From Caballeronia sp. NK8 (GTDB lineage Bacteria; Pseudomonadota; Gammaproteobacteria; Burkholderiales; Burkholderiaceae), in the NCBI RefSeq assembly GCF_018408855.1, contig NZ_AP024322.1, positions 2,294,001 to 2,358,000 of the forward strand: DNA of 64,000 nucleotides, in the 5' to 3' direction. Shown here piece after piece: positions 47,594 to 56,541 of the stretch. The position numbers and the translations under genes were made by a program. The notes under the pieces are model-generated. The model saw nothing but the letters and a program-made list of their open reading frames with translations. It was not told the origin of the DNA and did not search any database. How positions within the stretch are numbered: the stretch's first letter is position 1; every line of letters starts with the position of its first letter.

Positions 47594-48049
47594 TCAGCGC
47601 AAGCCTTCCGAGGATCGCTCACGGCGGCGGGCGACCCAGCGCCAACTGATTCCAATGCCGCTCGACACGGGTTGCATCGCGAACTGCCACTTGCCATAGT
47701 TTGCTGCAAATTCGCCCTCCGTTGATGTCACCCATGCTATCTGTGCTTCGTTAGGCGGCCTTCTATCGATTGCCACGGAAAGTAGTACAGCTGCAAGCTT
47801 TCGCGCGCGGCGCCGCACGCGTGGGATGTCGGGAATCTCTATTCCGTCCGCGATCTGCTTCAGCCCTTCGTGCGCATCGATGATCTCGGATTGCCTACTG
47901 CCATTGCAGTCTTTCGATTCCGTCAGCGCTGACAGGGCGTCGATCGCAGTCTTCAAATCCTTCATAGCAGTGGCCCGGCCCGCAGCGCGGTCATCGAGGC
48001 ACCGAACCGCACTAAGGAGGAAGTAATCGTCAGACCTTCGATAGCTCAT
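47594..48049 (-). CDS. Hypothetical protein, small and soluble
   Basis: A 151-aa protein starting MSYRRSDDYFLLSAVRCLDD. The first half is helical with heptad-like spacing (AMKDLKTAIDALSALTES), followed by a basic VRRRARKLAAVLL stretch. No domain recognised. A longer frame to 48121 adds residues with no supporting signal. Coding status rests on length and plausible composition only. It stands alone on the minus strand within the accessory region; the 283 bases to its left hold no convincing gene. Confidence 0.5.
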   Translation of the reverse strand: MSYRRSDDYFLLSAVRCLDDRAAGRATAMKDLKTAIDALSALTESKDCNGSRQSEIIDAHEGLKQIADGIEIPDIPRVRRRARKLAAVLLSVAIDRRPPNEAQIAWVTSTEGEFAANYGKWQFAMQPVSSGIGISWRWVARRRERSSEGLR

Positions 48050-48258
48050 TCTGTCTCTGTTATCGCTTCGTTTTTGCGGCGTCTCGTATCGGACAAAAGG
48101 GAGGGACGATAAAGCGCTCAACCGCTCTCACCGTGAACAGCGGTAAAGCGTTGCATGCCCACGTTCCCGTTGCATTGCTCGATTGTCGACGATTTGTGAT
48201 CTAACGTCGAACGTCTCAAACTTGCCGGGCAGCGTCCATCGTCGCCCAACTTCACGCT

Positions 48259-48885
48259 TCACACCTCGGTCTGTTCCGCCATCTCAAGCGCATCGTCGAC
48301 CTCGATGCCGAGATACCGTACGGTGCTTTCAAGCTTGGTGTGCCCTAGCAGGAGCTGAACTGCCCGTAGATTCTTGGTGCGCCGGTATATCAGTGACGCC
48401 TTCGTTCGCCGCATCGTATGCGTTCCGTAGGCCGTATCGTCGAGTCCGATTGATCTGATCCAGCGATGGACCAGTCGAGCGTACTGACGGGTCGAGAGAT
48501 GCAGGGAGCCGTGAATCCTGCTCTGAAACAGATAGTCGCCCGACGAAAGTCCCGCCGCCTGGATCCACGCTTCAGCGCTCGCGCGAGTCTGCTCTGTGAT
48601 CTCGAACTGCACCGGCCGCTGCGTCTTCTGCTGCATAACGGTTGCCCGGGGCGCCACACGAGAGCCCAGACAGATGTCGGACACTCGCAACTTCGTGAGA
48701 TCGCACGCTCGCAGTTTGCTGTCGATCGCCAAATTGAACATCGCCAGCTCCCGCGTCTTGCCCGCAAGCTGCAGGCGGATACGAATCGCCCAGATTTCCT
48801 TGAGCTTCAGCGGCGGCTTCTGCCCCGTCAGCCTGCCCTTGTTCCAAGGCACGCGGCGCGCGCCTACAACCTCAATCGCTTCCAT
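48259..48885 (-). CDS. Short tyrosine recombinase (phage-integrase family)
   Basis: A 208-aa protein that consists almost only of a catalytic domain. The first Arg is in LRACDLTKLRVSDI, the HxxR box is HTMRRTK, the second His region is LLLGHTKLESTVRYLGIE, and the Tyr in VRYLGIE is the likely nucleophile. AAAGGAGA seven bases before ATG 48885 gives a firm start. The usual N-terminal core-binding domain is missing, as in a known class of short recombinases. It stands among accessory genes and may relate to their arrival, but no attachment repeats were found. Confidence 0.85.
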   Translation of the reverse strand: MEAIEVVGARRVPWNKGRLTGQKPPLKLKEIWAIRIRLQLAGKTRELAMFNLAIDSKLRACDLTKLRVSDICLGSRVAPRATVMQQKTQRPVQFEITEQTRASAEAWIQAAGLSSGDYLFQSRIHGSLHLSTRQYARLVHRWIRSIGLDDTAYGTHTMRRTKASLIYRRTKNLRAVQLLLGHTKLESTVRYLGIEVDDALEMAEQTEV

Positions 48886-49125
48886 GACTATTTCTCCTTT
48901 CAACGGAAGGAAAACTAGTCTGCGCCGATCATGGATGGACGCTGCACGACCCACTCCGGTCAGACGGCCTTCTCCGAAGCGGTCAGTCAGTCGAATCAAG
49001 GTTTTGCGAACTGGAGTGCCATAAAGCGGCCGTTGGCGACCTCACCTGATCGGCCACAACCGGCCGTTCGACACCTCGACCAGAATCACCGACAATTGAG
49101 CGACTTGGCCATTCACCATGCACCA

Positions 49126-49737
49126 ATGTCGATCAACGTTTTGGGAACCGAGGGTTATGCCCAGCATGCCGAGGTTTTGGCTAGCGCATGGCAAGGGATT
49201 CGATTCGAAGACCACCACCGACCAGTTCTGCACCTGATCCCTGACGCACCGTCACGCATCCTCGATGTCGGAGCCGGCATGGGGCGCGACGCTGCCGCAT
49301 TTGCATCGATGGGGCACGCGGTGTTGGCGGTTGAACCCGTCGACGAACTTCGGGCCGCTGCTAGGAACTTGTATCCGAATTCCAGCGTTGTCTGGCTCGA
49401 CGACAGCCTGCCCGATCTCTGCCTCGTCTGCAAAAGGGCGAGCACGTTCGACGTCGTCATGGTTACGGCGGTATGGATGCACCTCGACGAAGTCCAACGT
49501 CGCCGAGGCATGAGCACAATCTATGATCTCCTGATCGATGGTGGCGTCGTCATTTTGTCGTTGCGCCATGGGCCGTGCCCGGAGGGACGGCGCATGTTCG
49601 ACGTTTCCGCGGCGGAGACGATCGAACTCGCCGAAGGCCTTCGTCTCAAGCTTCTGCTCAACGTACCCAGCGGCTCGGTCCAGCAAGGAAACAGGACCAT
49701 GGGAGTGACCTGGACGCGCCTTGCTTTCGGGAAGTGA
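49126..49737 (+). CDS. Class I SAM-dependent methyltransferase (accessory)
   Basis: A 203-aa protein with motif I ILDVGAGMGRDAAAFASMG (about 45-63), acidic VLAVEPVDELR and post-II DVVMVTAVWMHLDEVQRR. ATG 49126 (MSINVLGTEGYAQHAE) was chosen because homologous folds start about here. The upstream extension to 48931 overlaps the region before the recombinase start and looks non-coding. The substrate is unknown. It is followed by a P-loop NTPase and a GNAT acetyltransferase. Confidence 0.75.
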   Translation: MSINVLGTEGYAQHAEVLASAWQGIRFEDHHRPVLHLIPDAPSRILDVGAGMGRDAAAFASMGHAVLAVEPVDELRAAARNLYPNSSVVWLDDSLPDLCLVCKRASTFDVVMVTAVWMHLDEVQRRRGMSTIYDLLIDGGVVILSLRHGPCPEGRRMFDVSAAETIELAEGLRLKLLLNVPSGSVQQGNRTMGVTWTRLAFGK

Positions 49738-49857
49738 AAGCCTGTGTGGTGGCACCTACCCGCCACGGGCGGACGATCGACGACAGCAGGAAAATCGCTG
49801 AAAATCTCGCATCGCAGGTCCGAGTGCAGTTCACCTTACAAGGTGTTGTCACGACAA

Positions 49858-50580
49858 ATGGCCATCCCGGCGAATCCCGGCTGTTCAGAAACGCCCACTC
49901 ATCGACTCGTTATCATCGAGGGCATCATGGGTTCGGGCAAATCCACAACGATGCGATTTATCGCCCAGAGCCTGCAGGTCTCGGGGCAACTTGCATTGCC
50001 GATACATGAGAGGACGGAGCCGCACCCGGTGCGAGCGACGGACGAACTTAAACACTGGTTCGAGCCGTGGAGGGATGCGACACCCCAAGACCTTGCTGAT
50101 CGCGCGCTGACCAGATGGGCTGCCTTCGTCAAGGCGATACAAACGGAGACACCAATCGCGGTAATGGACGGTCAATTGTTTCATGGAGACCTGACCCACC
50201 TGCTGCTGATGGACGCCGAGCCGGCGCTGATCTCTGACTACGTGAGCGCGTGGACCGCAATCATCGCGCCACTCAATCCGTTCGTTCTCTACCTTTGGCA
50301 GCAAGATGTGGAAAAGGCTATACGGACCGTTTTTACTGAGCGCGGCCCGGACTGGATTGACTATCAAGTCAATTGGAAGCTTGGCGGTCCATACTGCGTT
50401 CGCAAAGGTTACCGAGGAGTGGAAGGGTTGATCTCGCTATACCGGGATTACCGACAAATGACCGACGATCTGTTTGACCAGCTACCGCTGGCCAAACTCG
50501 CGATAGAGAACTCTAGACGAGACTGGCCAGCCTACGAGAGTCAGATCCTGAACTCTTTGCAATTGCGGGGTCGGGCGTAG
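49858..50580 (+). CDS. P-loop NTPase, nucleotide/small-molecule kinase-like
   Basis: A 240-aa protein with Walker A RLVIIEGIMGSGKSTTMRF (about 15-33) and a possible Walker B-like VMDGQLFHGD near residue 105. The overall pattern, with an early P-loop and later Trp-rich helices, resembles thymidylate kinase or small-molecule kinases, but no lid motif can be named. ATG 49858 is the last reasonable start before the P-loop. It sits between a methyltransferase and an acetyltransferase on the same strand. Confidence 0.65.
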   Translation: MAIPANPGCSETPTHRLVIIEGIMGSGKSTTMRFIAQSLQVSGQLALPIHERTEPHPVRATDELKHWFEPWRDATPQDLADRALTRWAAFVKAIQTETPIAVMDGQLFHGDLTHLLLMDAEPALISDYVSAWTAIIAPLNPFVLYLWQQDVEKAIRTVFTERGPDWIDYQVNWKLGGPYCVRKGYRGVEGLISLYRDYRQMTDDLFDQLPLAKLAIENSRRDWPAYESQILNSLQLRGRA

Positions 50581-50632
50581 TCAGCGAGGCGTCTTTTCCA
50601 TAACGCAGACGTCTCACCGGGAGACATGAAAG

Positions 50633-51205
50633 ATGGCCTCGAAAAGCATACGCCGGGCAACGGCGGATGACGTACCCATACTTACACAGGTACGAAACGA
50701 TGCGCATGCAAAAAAGGTCACGTACCGCGACTACGCGTGGGGAAAAGACGGGGACGGGTTTTCCGAAAACTGGGTGCGAAACAATGTCTCTCAAAAGGAA
50801 GTGTATGTCGTTGAACTGGAAGGCACTTTAGTCGCAACGTTTTCGCTCGTCCTAGATGAAGACGGGCATTGGGGAGAGCAAGACCCGATCGCCGGCTATA
50901 TTCATGGTCTTTCTGTCCGGAAGGGCTTCAACGGACGGGGACTCGGCAGCTTCATGCTTGATTGGTGCGGTAACAAAATCAGCGTCTTGAATCGGCGCTT
51001 TATTCGACTCGACTGCGCCGCCGAGAACGCAAGGCCGTGCGCATACTACGAGTCGCTTGGATTCATCCGCGCAGGGCGGTACGTCGAGCCAGGAGGCATC
51101 GGCTATGTATGGTCCCTCTACGAAAAGGAGGCGAAGCCGCTGCGCGAGCGGCGAGCGGCGAGCGGCGAGCGGCGAGCGGCGAGCGGCGAGCGGCCAGGCT
51201 TTTGA
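50633..51205 (+). CDS. GNAT family N-acetyltransferase with repeat-derived C-terminus
   Basis: A 190-aa protein with the GNAT acetyl-CoA loop LSVRKGFNGRGLGSFML (about 92-108) and the C-terminal LDCAAENARPCAYYESLGFIRAG. Start ATG 50633 is preceded by GGGAGA. The last about 20 residues (RERRAASGERRAASGERPGF) are encoded by a 7-bp tandem repeat, so the native stop has probably been replaced. A change in copy number would shift the reading frame after the acetyltransferase fold. Substrate unknown. Confidence 0.85.
   Translation: MASKSIRRATADDVPILTQVRNDAHAKKVTYRDYAWGKDGDGFSENWVRNNVSQKEVYVVELEGTLVATFSLVLDEDGHWGEQDPIAGYIHGLSVRKGFNGRGLGSFMLDWCGNKISVLNRRFIRLDCAAENARPCAYYESLGFIRAGRYVEPGGIGYVWSLYEKEAKPLRERRAASGERRAASGERPGF
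51146..51194 (+). repeat. Heptanucleotide tandem repeat (GAGCGGC x 7)
   Basis: Seven perfect copies of GAGCGGC lie head to tail in the 3' end of the GNAT gene and directly before the Nudix relic. The unit is not a multiple of three, so gain or loss of a copy changes the frame. Confidence 0.97.
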
Positions 51206-51340
51206 TAACAACTCCGGACCGGCGTGTCCTCCTGTTTCGTTTCGTTCATAGGTCTGGCGCACTCGCGGGGCAAACCTTTTGGGCGACGCCGGGCGGCGGT
51301 CTGGAACGTGGGGCGACGTTTCCGGATGCAGCGATACAAC
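51195..51340 (+). pseudogene. Nudix hydrolase relic (N-terminal fragment)
   Basis: Frame 1 after the repeat reads LLITTPDRRVLLFRFVH, then TFWATPGGGLERGATFPDAA, a standard N-terminal half of a Nudix hydrolase. It breaks off just after the first part of the Nudix box (GX5EX7REUXEEXGU), where REL..EE should follow. No start of its own and no catalytic glutamates remain, so it is a non-functional remnant. Confidence 0.8.
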
Positions 51341-51355
51341 GCCGCGGCGGTCCAA

Positions 51356-51462
51356 TGATTTCTTGCTAAGGTTTTTCCCAGGCGCAATTGCAGGCTTCTC
51401 GATAACATTCCAGCTAATGGCAGCAAAAACCAGCGAGAGCAAGAGCGCAAATGGAAAGCATG
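51356..51462 (-). pseudogene. Acyltransferase-3 relic (C-terminal fragment)
   Basis: On the minus strand the translation FALLLSLVFAAISWNVIEKP followed by AIAPGKNL is the typical last membrane helix and tail of an OafA-like O-acyltransferase. The remaining about 330 residues are absent. The fragment lies a few bases from the broken end of the Nudix relic and on the same strand as wecB. Confidence 0.65.
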
Positions 51463-51623
51463 GATGGGCCGCGCCTGTGCGCCGCAAGCCCGGCCACGAG
51501 TCGCGTCGACGGCCGACTGTAAAGAAGAGCGACGCGTTCTGCAGTCGGAACGGGCTTGCGCACTCGAATCGCCCGGTCATCGCTTGCTCGCGACCGTCGT
51601 CGACGATGATTGGCCGCGCCGTG

Positions 51624-52727
51624 TCACGCTCGGAAGTGTTGCTTCAGGACATCGACGATTCGGCCCGAAGCCAGTCCATCGCCATAAGGCGACACGCCCC
51701 GCGCCATGCGCTTGTACTCGGCGGGATCATCGAGAAGCCGTTGAACGCTGGAGACGATCTCGTCGAAGTCGGTCCCTACGAGCTTCACCACCTCATGCTC
51801 GACCGCCTCGGGACGCTCGGTCTCGCGGCGCAATACCAGCACGGGCTTGCCTAGCGCAGGCGCCTCTTCCTGCACGCCGCCCGAGTCCGTCAGGATCAGG
51901 TATGCCTGTTTCATCGCGGCGACGAAGGGCAAGTAGGACAGCGGCTCGCAAAGCATAATGCGCGGATGGTCGCCCAGATGTTCGTAAGCCGGATCCCGCA
52001 CATTCGGATTGGGATGCACAGGATAGAGAATGTGCGTATCTTCGTTGGCGTCGGCCACCGCCCTGATAGCTCGCAGGATGTTCCTGAAGCCTTCGCCAAA
52101 GTTCTCCCGGCGGTGCGACGTGACGAGAATCAGACGGCGATCGCCTCGATAAGGCACTTCCTCATCGCAGCGTCCGGCCACATCCAGGAGCGCGTCGATG
52201 ACGGTATTGCCGGTCACAAAGATCGAGGCGTCGTCGACGCCTTCCCCGAGAAGGTTTTGCCGTGAGCGCTCCGTCGGCGCGAAATGCCAGCGCGCGAGCC
52301 GGCTGGCCACGACTCGGTTCATCTCTTCCGGGAACGGGTTGTCGAGATCCCCGGTTCGAAGTCCTGCTTCGACATGACCGAACGGGATACGCCGATAGAA
52401 GCACGCGAGCGCGGCCGTGAGCACGGTCGTGGTATCGCCTTGAGCGAGCAGGACGTCCGGTTTCTCCTCTTCGAGGACCTGATCGAGTCGCGTGATCAGA
52501 CGCGAAGTCAGCTGCGGCAAGGACTGGTTCGGCTGCATGATGTCGAGATCGACATCCGCATGGATCTTGAACAGATCGAGCATCTGATCCAGCATGCCAC
52601 GGTGCTGCCCAGTCGCGAGCACGCGACACTCCGCCCAATTTTCCTTCTGGAATCGCGCGATGAGCGGCGCCATCTTGACCGCTTCGGGACGCGTCCCAAC
52701 TGTTACTAAGACCTTGCGTTTTTTCAC
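51624..52727 (-). CDS. wecB: UDP-N-acetylglucosamine 2-epimerase (non-hydrolysing)
   Basis: A 367-aa enzyme that interconverts UDP-GlcNAc and UDP-ManNAc. It shows the N-terminal VLVTVGTRPEAVKMAPLI, GQHRGMLDQML, LAQGDTTTVL, GHVEAGLRTGD, PEEMNRV, VTSHRREN and the DSGGVQEEAPALGKPVLVLR site, all canonical. GTG 52727 was chosen because the fold begins three residues later. A much longer frame to 53060 reads antisense-like nonsense across the wzm relic. It is isolated, flanked by gene relics on both sides. Confidence 0.95.
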   Translation of the reverse strand: MKKRKVLVTVGTRPEAVKMAPLIARFQKENWAECRVLATGQHRGMLDQMLDLFKIHADVDLDIMQPNQSLPQLTSRLITRLDQVLEEEKPDVLLAQGDTTTVLTAALACFYRRIPFGHVEAGLRTGDLDNPFPEEMNRVVASRLARWHFAPTERSRQNLLGEGVDDASIFVTGNTVIDALLDVAGRCDEEVPYRGDRRLILVTSHRRENFGEGFRNILRAIRAVADANEDTHILYPVHPNPNVRDPAYEHLGDHPRIMLCEPLSYLPFVAAMKQAYLILTDSGGVQEEAPALGKPVLVLRRETERPEAVEHEVVKLVGTDFDEIVSSVQRLLDDPAEYKRMARGVSPYGDGLASGRIVDVLKQHFRA

Positions 52728-52800
52728 GACGATTCCGTTTAAAAACAAACGGTGGTGACGAGCAGGGCCGGTCAAGCGTTCTTGCAGGCCGGCAGACCTG

Positions 52801-53440
52801 TCACGGCCCCGTATCTTGTGACGAAGCGATGCTCCGATCATGCCCTCGAAAAGACCACGGGCAAAACAATTCAACTGGTTTCGCGAGCGGTTTATGCACG
52901 TCCGTGAACCCTTCTCGCGCCTTCTGAAACCATGCCAGGCAAAGCCAACGGAAGATGATACTGCCGACGATGTAACGGGCGACGCCCAACAAATCGGGGA
53001 TCGCGCCATTGACCAGCACGACACGCGCGTGCTCGATGATAAACGTAAGAGGATTGGCAAGAATCATGCGCGGAATGCGGGCGCCAGACTGTTCAGCAAG
53101 TAAAAAGATCGGCGACAGGAAGATCAGCATCGAAGAGAGCAGTCCGGTCACATAAGTATGATTACGAATGTAGACGCCGGTGACGGCGAAGAGCCAGCCC
53201 ACTCCGGCGGTTACCAATACGACAGCGATGAAGATCACCGGCAGAAAATCAACGGTCCAGTGAATTTTTCCATATATATGCGCCGCGAACTCTGCCAACA
53301 CAGTGAAACTCATCAGGAAGTGAAACGTTTCCGACGCCCACGGAAATTCACGGAATAATTTCCAGGAGAAGCCTATTTTCGTCACGTAGTCGGGAGTCGA
53401 TGTAATGATCGTCGGTGCCTGTTGGGGTCTCGCTGAGTGC
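52801..53440 (-). pseudogene. 5'-truncated wzm (polysaccharide ABC permease) relic
   Basis: The minus-strand frame contains APTIITSTPDYVTKIGFSW, then FAVTGVYIRNHTYVTGLL, SPIFLLAEQSGARIPRM, NPLTFIIEHAR and WFQKAREGFTDV. This aligns with the last about 165 residues of the intact Wzm at 20747-21574. Roughly the first 105 residues are missing, and no start codon with a ribosome site precedes the homology. A tail of about 30 unrelated residues follows GFTDV. Probably a remnant of a second exporter. Confidence 0.8.
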
Positions 53441-53612
53441 AGATTCCCACCAGCCCGGCGATGCGGCGCTTTTCGTTCCGCCGCGGCAGCGTCGTCATCA
53501 CGCTGTAAACCACGGATTCGACGATGTTTTCAGACTGCGCTTTTTCATCGGCCCGTGCGAGGGCACTACAATTTGTGTCTGCCGTTGTCACAAATTTCGG
53601 ATCCACCGCCTC

Positions 53613-54383
53613 ATGCCCATGCCGTCGCCGCGCCTTGTTTTCGCCTCTCTCGGACTGATCGCCCTCGCCGCCTGCGGAGGGCGCAACGCGGTCGCGCCGA
53701 GCTATCAACAGGAATTGTTCAGCACCGGCGCGAGCCCGTTCGCGCACAACTTCGACGCCACCGTCAATGAAACCTGCGAGGCCGCGCGCCGGGCGCTGCT
53801 GTCGCAGGGATTTCTCACGACGATGGGCCAGCCCGACACCGTCGATGCCACCAAGAACTTCCAGCCGAGCGCCGAGACACACGTCGCCGTGTCCTTTCAT
53901 GTGGTCTGCACGCCGGGCGAGAACGCGACGAACCAGAGCATCGCGTATGTGAATGCCGTGCAGGACGGCTATGCGCTCAAGAAAAGCGATACGTCGGCGA
54001 GTGTCGGACTGAGCGTGCTCGGCTCGCTCTCACTGCCGATCCGCTCGAACAGCGACGCGATGGTCAAGATCTCGAGCGAGACCGTGCCGGCGGGCAAGTT
54101 CTACGACCGTTTTTTCAATCTGATGGGCCATTACCTGAACACGGTGCCGCGCAGCGCGCCCGTCGCCGCCGATGAAGTGAAGAGCAAGCCGCTCGCGCCG
54201 TCGCTCATCGTCAACTCGCCGGAACTCACGCCGACGCCGATCGTCGTGCAGACGCCCGCCGCCGCGACCGCGATTCAGGCGTCGGATGCGGTCGCGGCGG
54301 GCGCGTCGGCGGCGGAGGCGGCAGCGGCCGCAGCGCCATCGGCCGCAGCGCCATCGGCGCCACGCACCACCGCCACGCAATGA
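53613..54383 (+). CDS. DUF2242-type lipoprotein
   Basis: A 256-aa predicted lipoprotein with signal peptide and lipobox LAAC (Cys 21) after MPMPSPRLVFASLGL. The mature part contains ATVNETCEAARRALLSQGFL and a short FYDRFFNLMGHYL segment, matching a Burkholderia lipoprotein family I recall as DUF2242. The C-terminal 60 residues are Ala/Pro-rich with a small tandem repeat. Function unknown. ATG 53613 gives the proper signal peptide; upstream extension lacks signals. Confidence 0.8.
   Translation: MPMPSPRLVFASLGLIALAACGGRNAVAPSYQQELFSTGASPFAHNFDATVNETCEAARRALLSQGFLTTMGQPDTVDATKNFQPSAETHVAVSFHVVCTPGENATNQSIAYVNAVQDGYALKKSDTSASVGLSVLGSLSLPIRSNSDAMVKISSETVPAGKFYDRFFNLMGHYLNTVPRSAPVAADEVKSKPLAPSLIVNSPELTPTPIVVQTPAAATAIQASDAVAAGASAAEAAAAAAPSAAAPSAPRTTATQ
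54328..54357 (+). repeat. Two tandem 15-bp copies in the Ala-rich tail
   Basis: CCGCAGCGCCATCGG occurs twice in direct succession. The unit is in frame and encodes AAPSA-type repeats at the C-terminus of the DUF2242 lipoprotein. Confidence 0.85.
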
Positions 54384-54396
54384 CTCACATCGTCGG

Positions 54397-56541
54397 TCAG
54401 TTCGGCACGTTGACGGCGCCGCCCGTCACCGTGATGGCATTCGCACCCGGATCGGTTGCGATCGGCGGCAGGTTCGATACCGAAAGCGCCGGCGCCGAGC
54501 CCGCCGTGCCGCCCCGCGCGACCGTGCGTACCACTTGCGAAGGCGGCAGCGGCGCGTTGCTCTTCAGGTGATTCCACATCAGGTTCAGCGCCTGAATGTT
54601 GTAGTAGTGGACCGGAATGAAGCGCGTGTCGAAGCCGGCCACGCTGAGGAACGCGTCGAAATGCTGACCGTTCGTGATCTCGTAGAGCGAAAGCTGGCTC
54701 TTGCTTCCTTCCGCGACGCGATTCGCGCCGAGATACGGGCGCGACGCGTGATTGATCGGCACGAGCGCATCCGCGCGGCCCTGCACGATGATCGCGGGCT
54801 TGCCGCGCAGGTTCGCGTTCACGCGGATCGCGTTCACGCTGCCCACCATCGTCGCATTGCCGTCGGTCCATAGCGAGCGCAGGCACGCCGCGCCCGCGTA
54901 GCTCGCGTCGGGCGTCGCGAACCGATGATCCGCCGCACCCGTATTCCCCGCGTTGTAGACGAGGTTGATGCCGTTGGTCGGCGGCACGCCGTTGCCGTTG
55001 CCAAAGAGCGTCGGCATCGGCGAGATGATCGGCGTCACGCCCGCTGCCCCAGTCGCCGCGTTGGTCGTGCCGAAGCTGAAATTGCACAGGTTGTCGAGCA
55101 CGCTCGCCTTCATGTAGGCGTCGGCATAGGTGACGGCCACCGCGGGCACCGCTTGCGAATCCCACATCGGCGCCTGGAGCGTGTCCGAGTCGGTCTGGTA
55201 GCCCGCCTGATGCAACTTGTTCAGCGCGTCGGTCGCCTGCGTGACGGTGCTACCGCTCGCGATGAACCCGTTGACAGCGAGCGTCGCACAGCGCGCCGTG
55301 CGGATCGCGTTGGTGGTCGCCACGGGCAGCGCCGTCAGATAAGGCGCACCGGCCGCGGCGGGCGCGAGCGCCGCGCACGGTTGCAGCAGATTGGCGAGCG
55401 TCATGTAATCCGCGAGCGGCCGCCCGAACGAGCCGACCGGCACGCCGCCTTGCCGCACCGAAACCTGCGACGGCAGGTTCAGGTTGATCTGCGGCTCGCC
55501 GACGACCACCGCCGTGATCCAGCCCTCGGTATCCTGCTCGGCCGCCGCCAGCGACGCGCCGCCGCCGTTGCTCACCGATGCCGCGATCGTCGTGATGCTG
55601 CCTGTGTTGTAGCGCACCTGATGCGTCGAACCGCTGACCGGGCCGAACATGTCGTTGAGCGCCCAGTACGCGAACTGGATCGCCTGCAAGGTGTTCTTGC
55701 CCCAGTCCTTTTCCGGGTTTTGCTGCGAATGCGCGTGCTTGTACGCGTAGCGATTCGGGAATGCCGAATTGAACGACGACAGCGCCGATGCGTCGACGTT
55801 CGCCTTGAAGATCGCCTTGGTCCCGGCGATATTCGCGTTGGCAAGCGTGCCGTCGATCATCGTGACGAGATTGGTCGCGAGTTCGTGGCCGCCGTTGCCG
55901 CTGCCCTTGTCGGTGTAGGCAACCGCACAGCCGCGCTTCAGGCCCCACTCGCCCGCGGCCGAGATCGCGCCGTAGACGCCACGCGATCCCGACGACGTCG
56001 CGGTGACGATACACGGCTGATCCGGATTGAAGCTTGCCGGAATCTGCACGAGCAGGCTGACGTTCTGCGTGCCGCTGCCATCGTCGGCGTAAGCGATGTA
56101 TTCCTTGCCCGCGATCTTGCCCTCGCCGAGCGTGTCGTTGCCGTTCAGATCGACGTTCGGGCCCCAGAACCGGCCGTAGCCGCCGTTCGCCGTCATATCG
56201 ACGAGCGCACGATAGTTCGAGTAGATGGCGAGGCGCCGCAATTCCGCTGCCGTCGGCGCTGCCGGATTGGCGATGCCCGGCGCGCTCGCCGACGCGAGGC
56301 CCGTCTTGCCGAGACCGGCGGTCAGCAGGTCGTCGGACGTGCCGTCGTAGGTCTGGGTGTTGACCGAGCCGGAGACGAAGCTCGGCAAGGTGTTCGTCGG
56401 CTGGCCGCTGCTGTTGTCGTCATCGCCGCCGTGGCATGCGGCGAGCGTCGCTGCCGCGAGCACCGCGAACGCGCCGAGCGCGGCCGCGCGCGACACGTTC
56501 TGCAAAGCCTGCGATCTCTGGAAACGCGCGATTCTTTTCAT
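54397..56541 (-). CDS. D-(-)-3-hydroxybutyrate oligomer hydrolase
   Basis: A 714-aa secreted hydrolase that cuts 3-hydroxybutyrate oligomers to monomers during polyhydroxybutyrate breakdown. The N-terminus is a signal peptide with lipobox LAAC (Cys 36). The mature protein shows the family sequences LRRLAIYSNYRALVDMT, FWGPNVDLNG, AYTDKGSGNGGHE and the likely nucleophile region SVSNGGGASLAA. The histidine region near the C-terminus is NGQHFDAFL. Length and order fit the family (about 700 aa in Burkholderia). The long plus-strand frame opposite it is an artefact of GC-rich codon bias. Start ATG 56541 has GGAG ten bases upstream. Confidence 0.9.
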   Translation of the reverse strand: MKRIARFQRSQALQNVSRAAALGAFAVLAAATLAACHGGDDDNSSGQPTNTLPSFVSGSVNTQTYDGTSDDLLTAGLGKTGLASASAPGIANPAAPTAAELRRLAIYSNYRALVDMTANGGYGRFWGPNVDLNGNDTLGEGKIAGKEYIAYADDGSGTQNVSLLVQIPASFNPDQPCIVTATSSGSRGVYGAISAAGEWGLKRGCAVAYTDKGSGNGGHELATNLVTMIDGTLANANIAGTKAIFKANVDASALSSFNSAFPNRYAYKHAHSQQNPEKDWGKNTLQAIQFAYWALNDMFGPVSGSTHQVRYNTGSITTIAASVSNGGGASLAAAEQDTEGWITAVVVGEPQINLNLPSQVSVRQGGVPVGSFGRPLADYMTLANLLQPCAALAPAAAGAPYLTALPVATTNAIRTARCATLAVNGFIASGSTVTQATDALNKLHQAGYQTDSDTLQAPMWDSQAVPAVAVTYADAYMKASVLDNLCNFSFGTTNAATGAAGVTPIISPMPTLFGNGNGVPPTNGINLVYNAGNTGAADHRFATPDASYAGAACLRSLWTDGNATMVGSVNAIRVNANLRGKPAIIVQGRADALVPINHASRPYLGANRVAEGSKSQLSLYEITNGQHFDAFLSVAGFDTRFIPVHYYNIQALNLMWNHLKSNAPLPPSQVVRTVARGGTAGSAPALSVSNLPPIATDPGANAITVTGGAVNVPN

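Noticed and set aside
47299..47709. 136-codon minus-strand frame overlapping the tetR end and the hypothetical gene
   Set aside because: Overlaps neighbours at both ends, lacks a ribosome site and reads like random sequence.
52728..53060. N-terminal extension of wecB
   Set aside because: Residues upstream of GTG 52727 are in a different frame from the wzm relic and look non-coding; WecB homology starts at the GTG.
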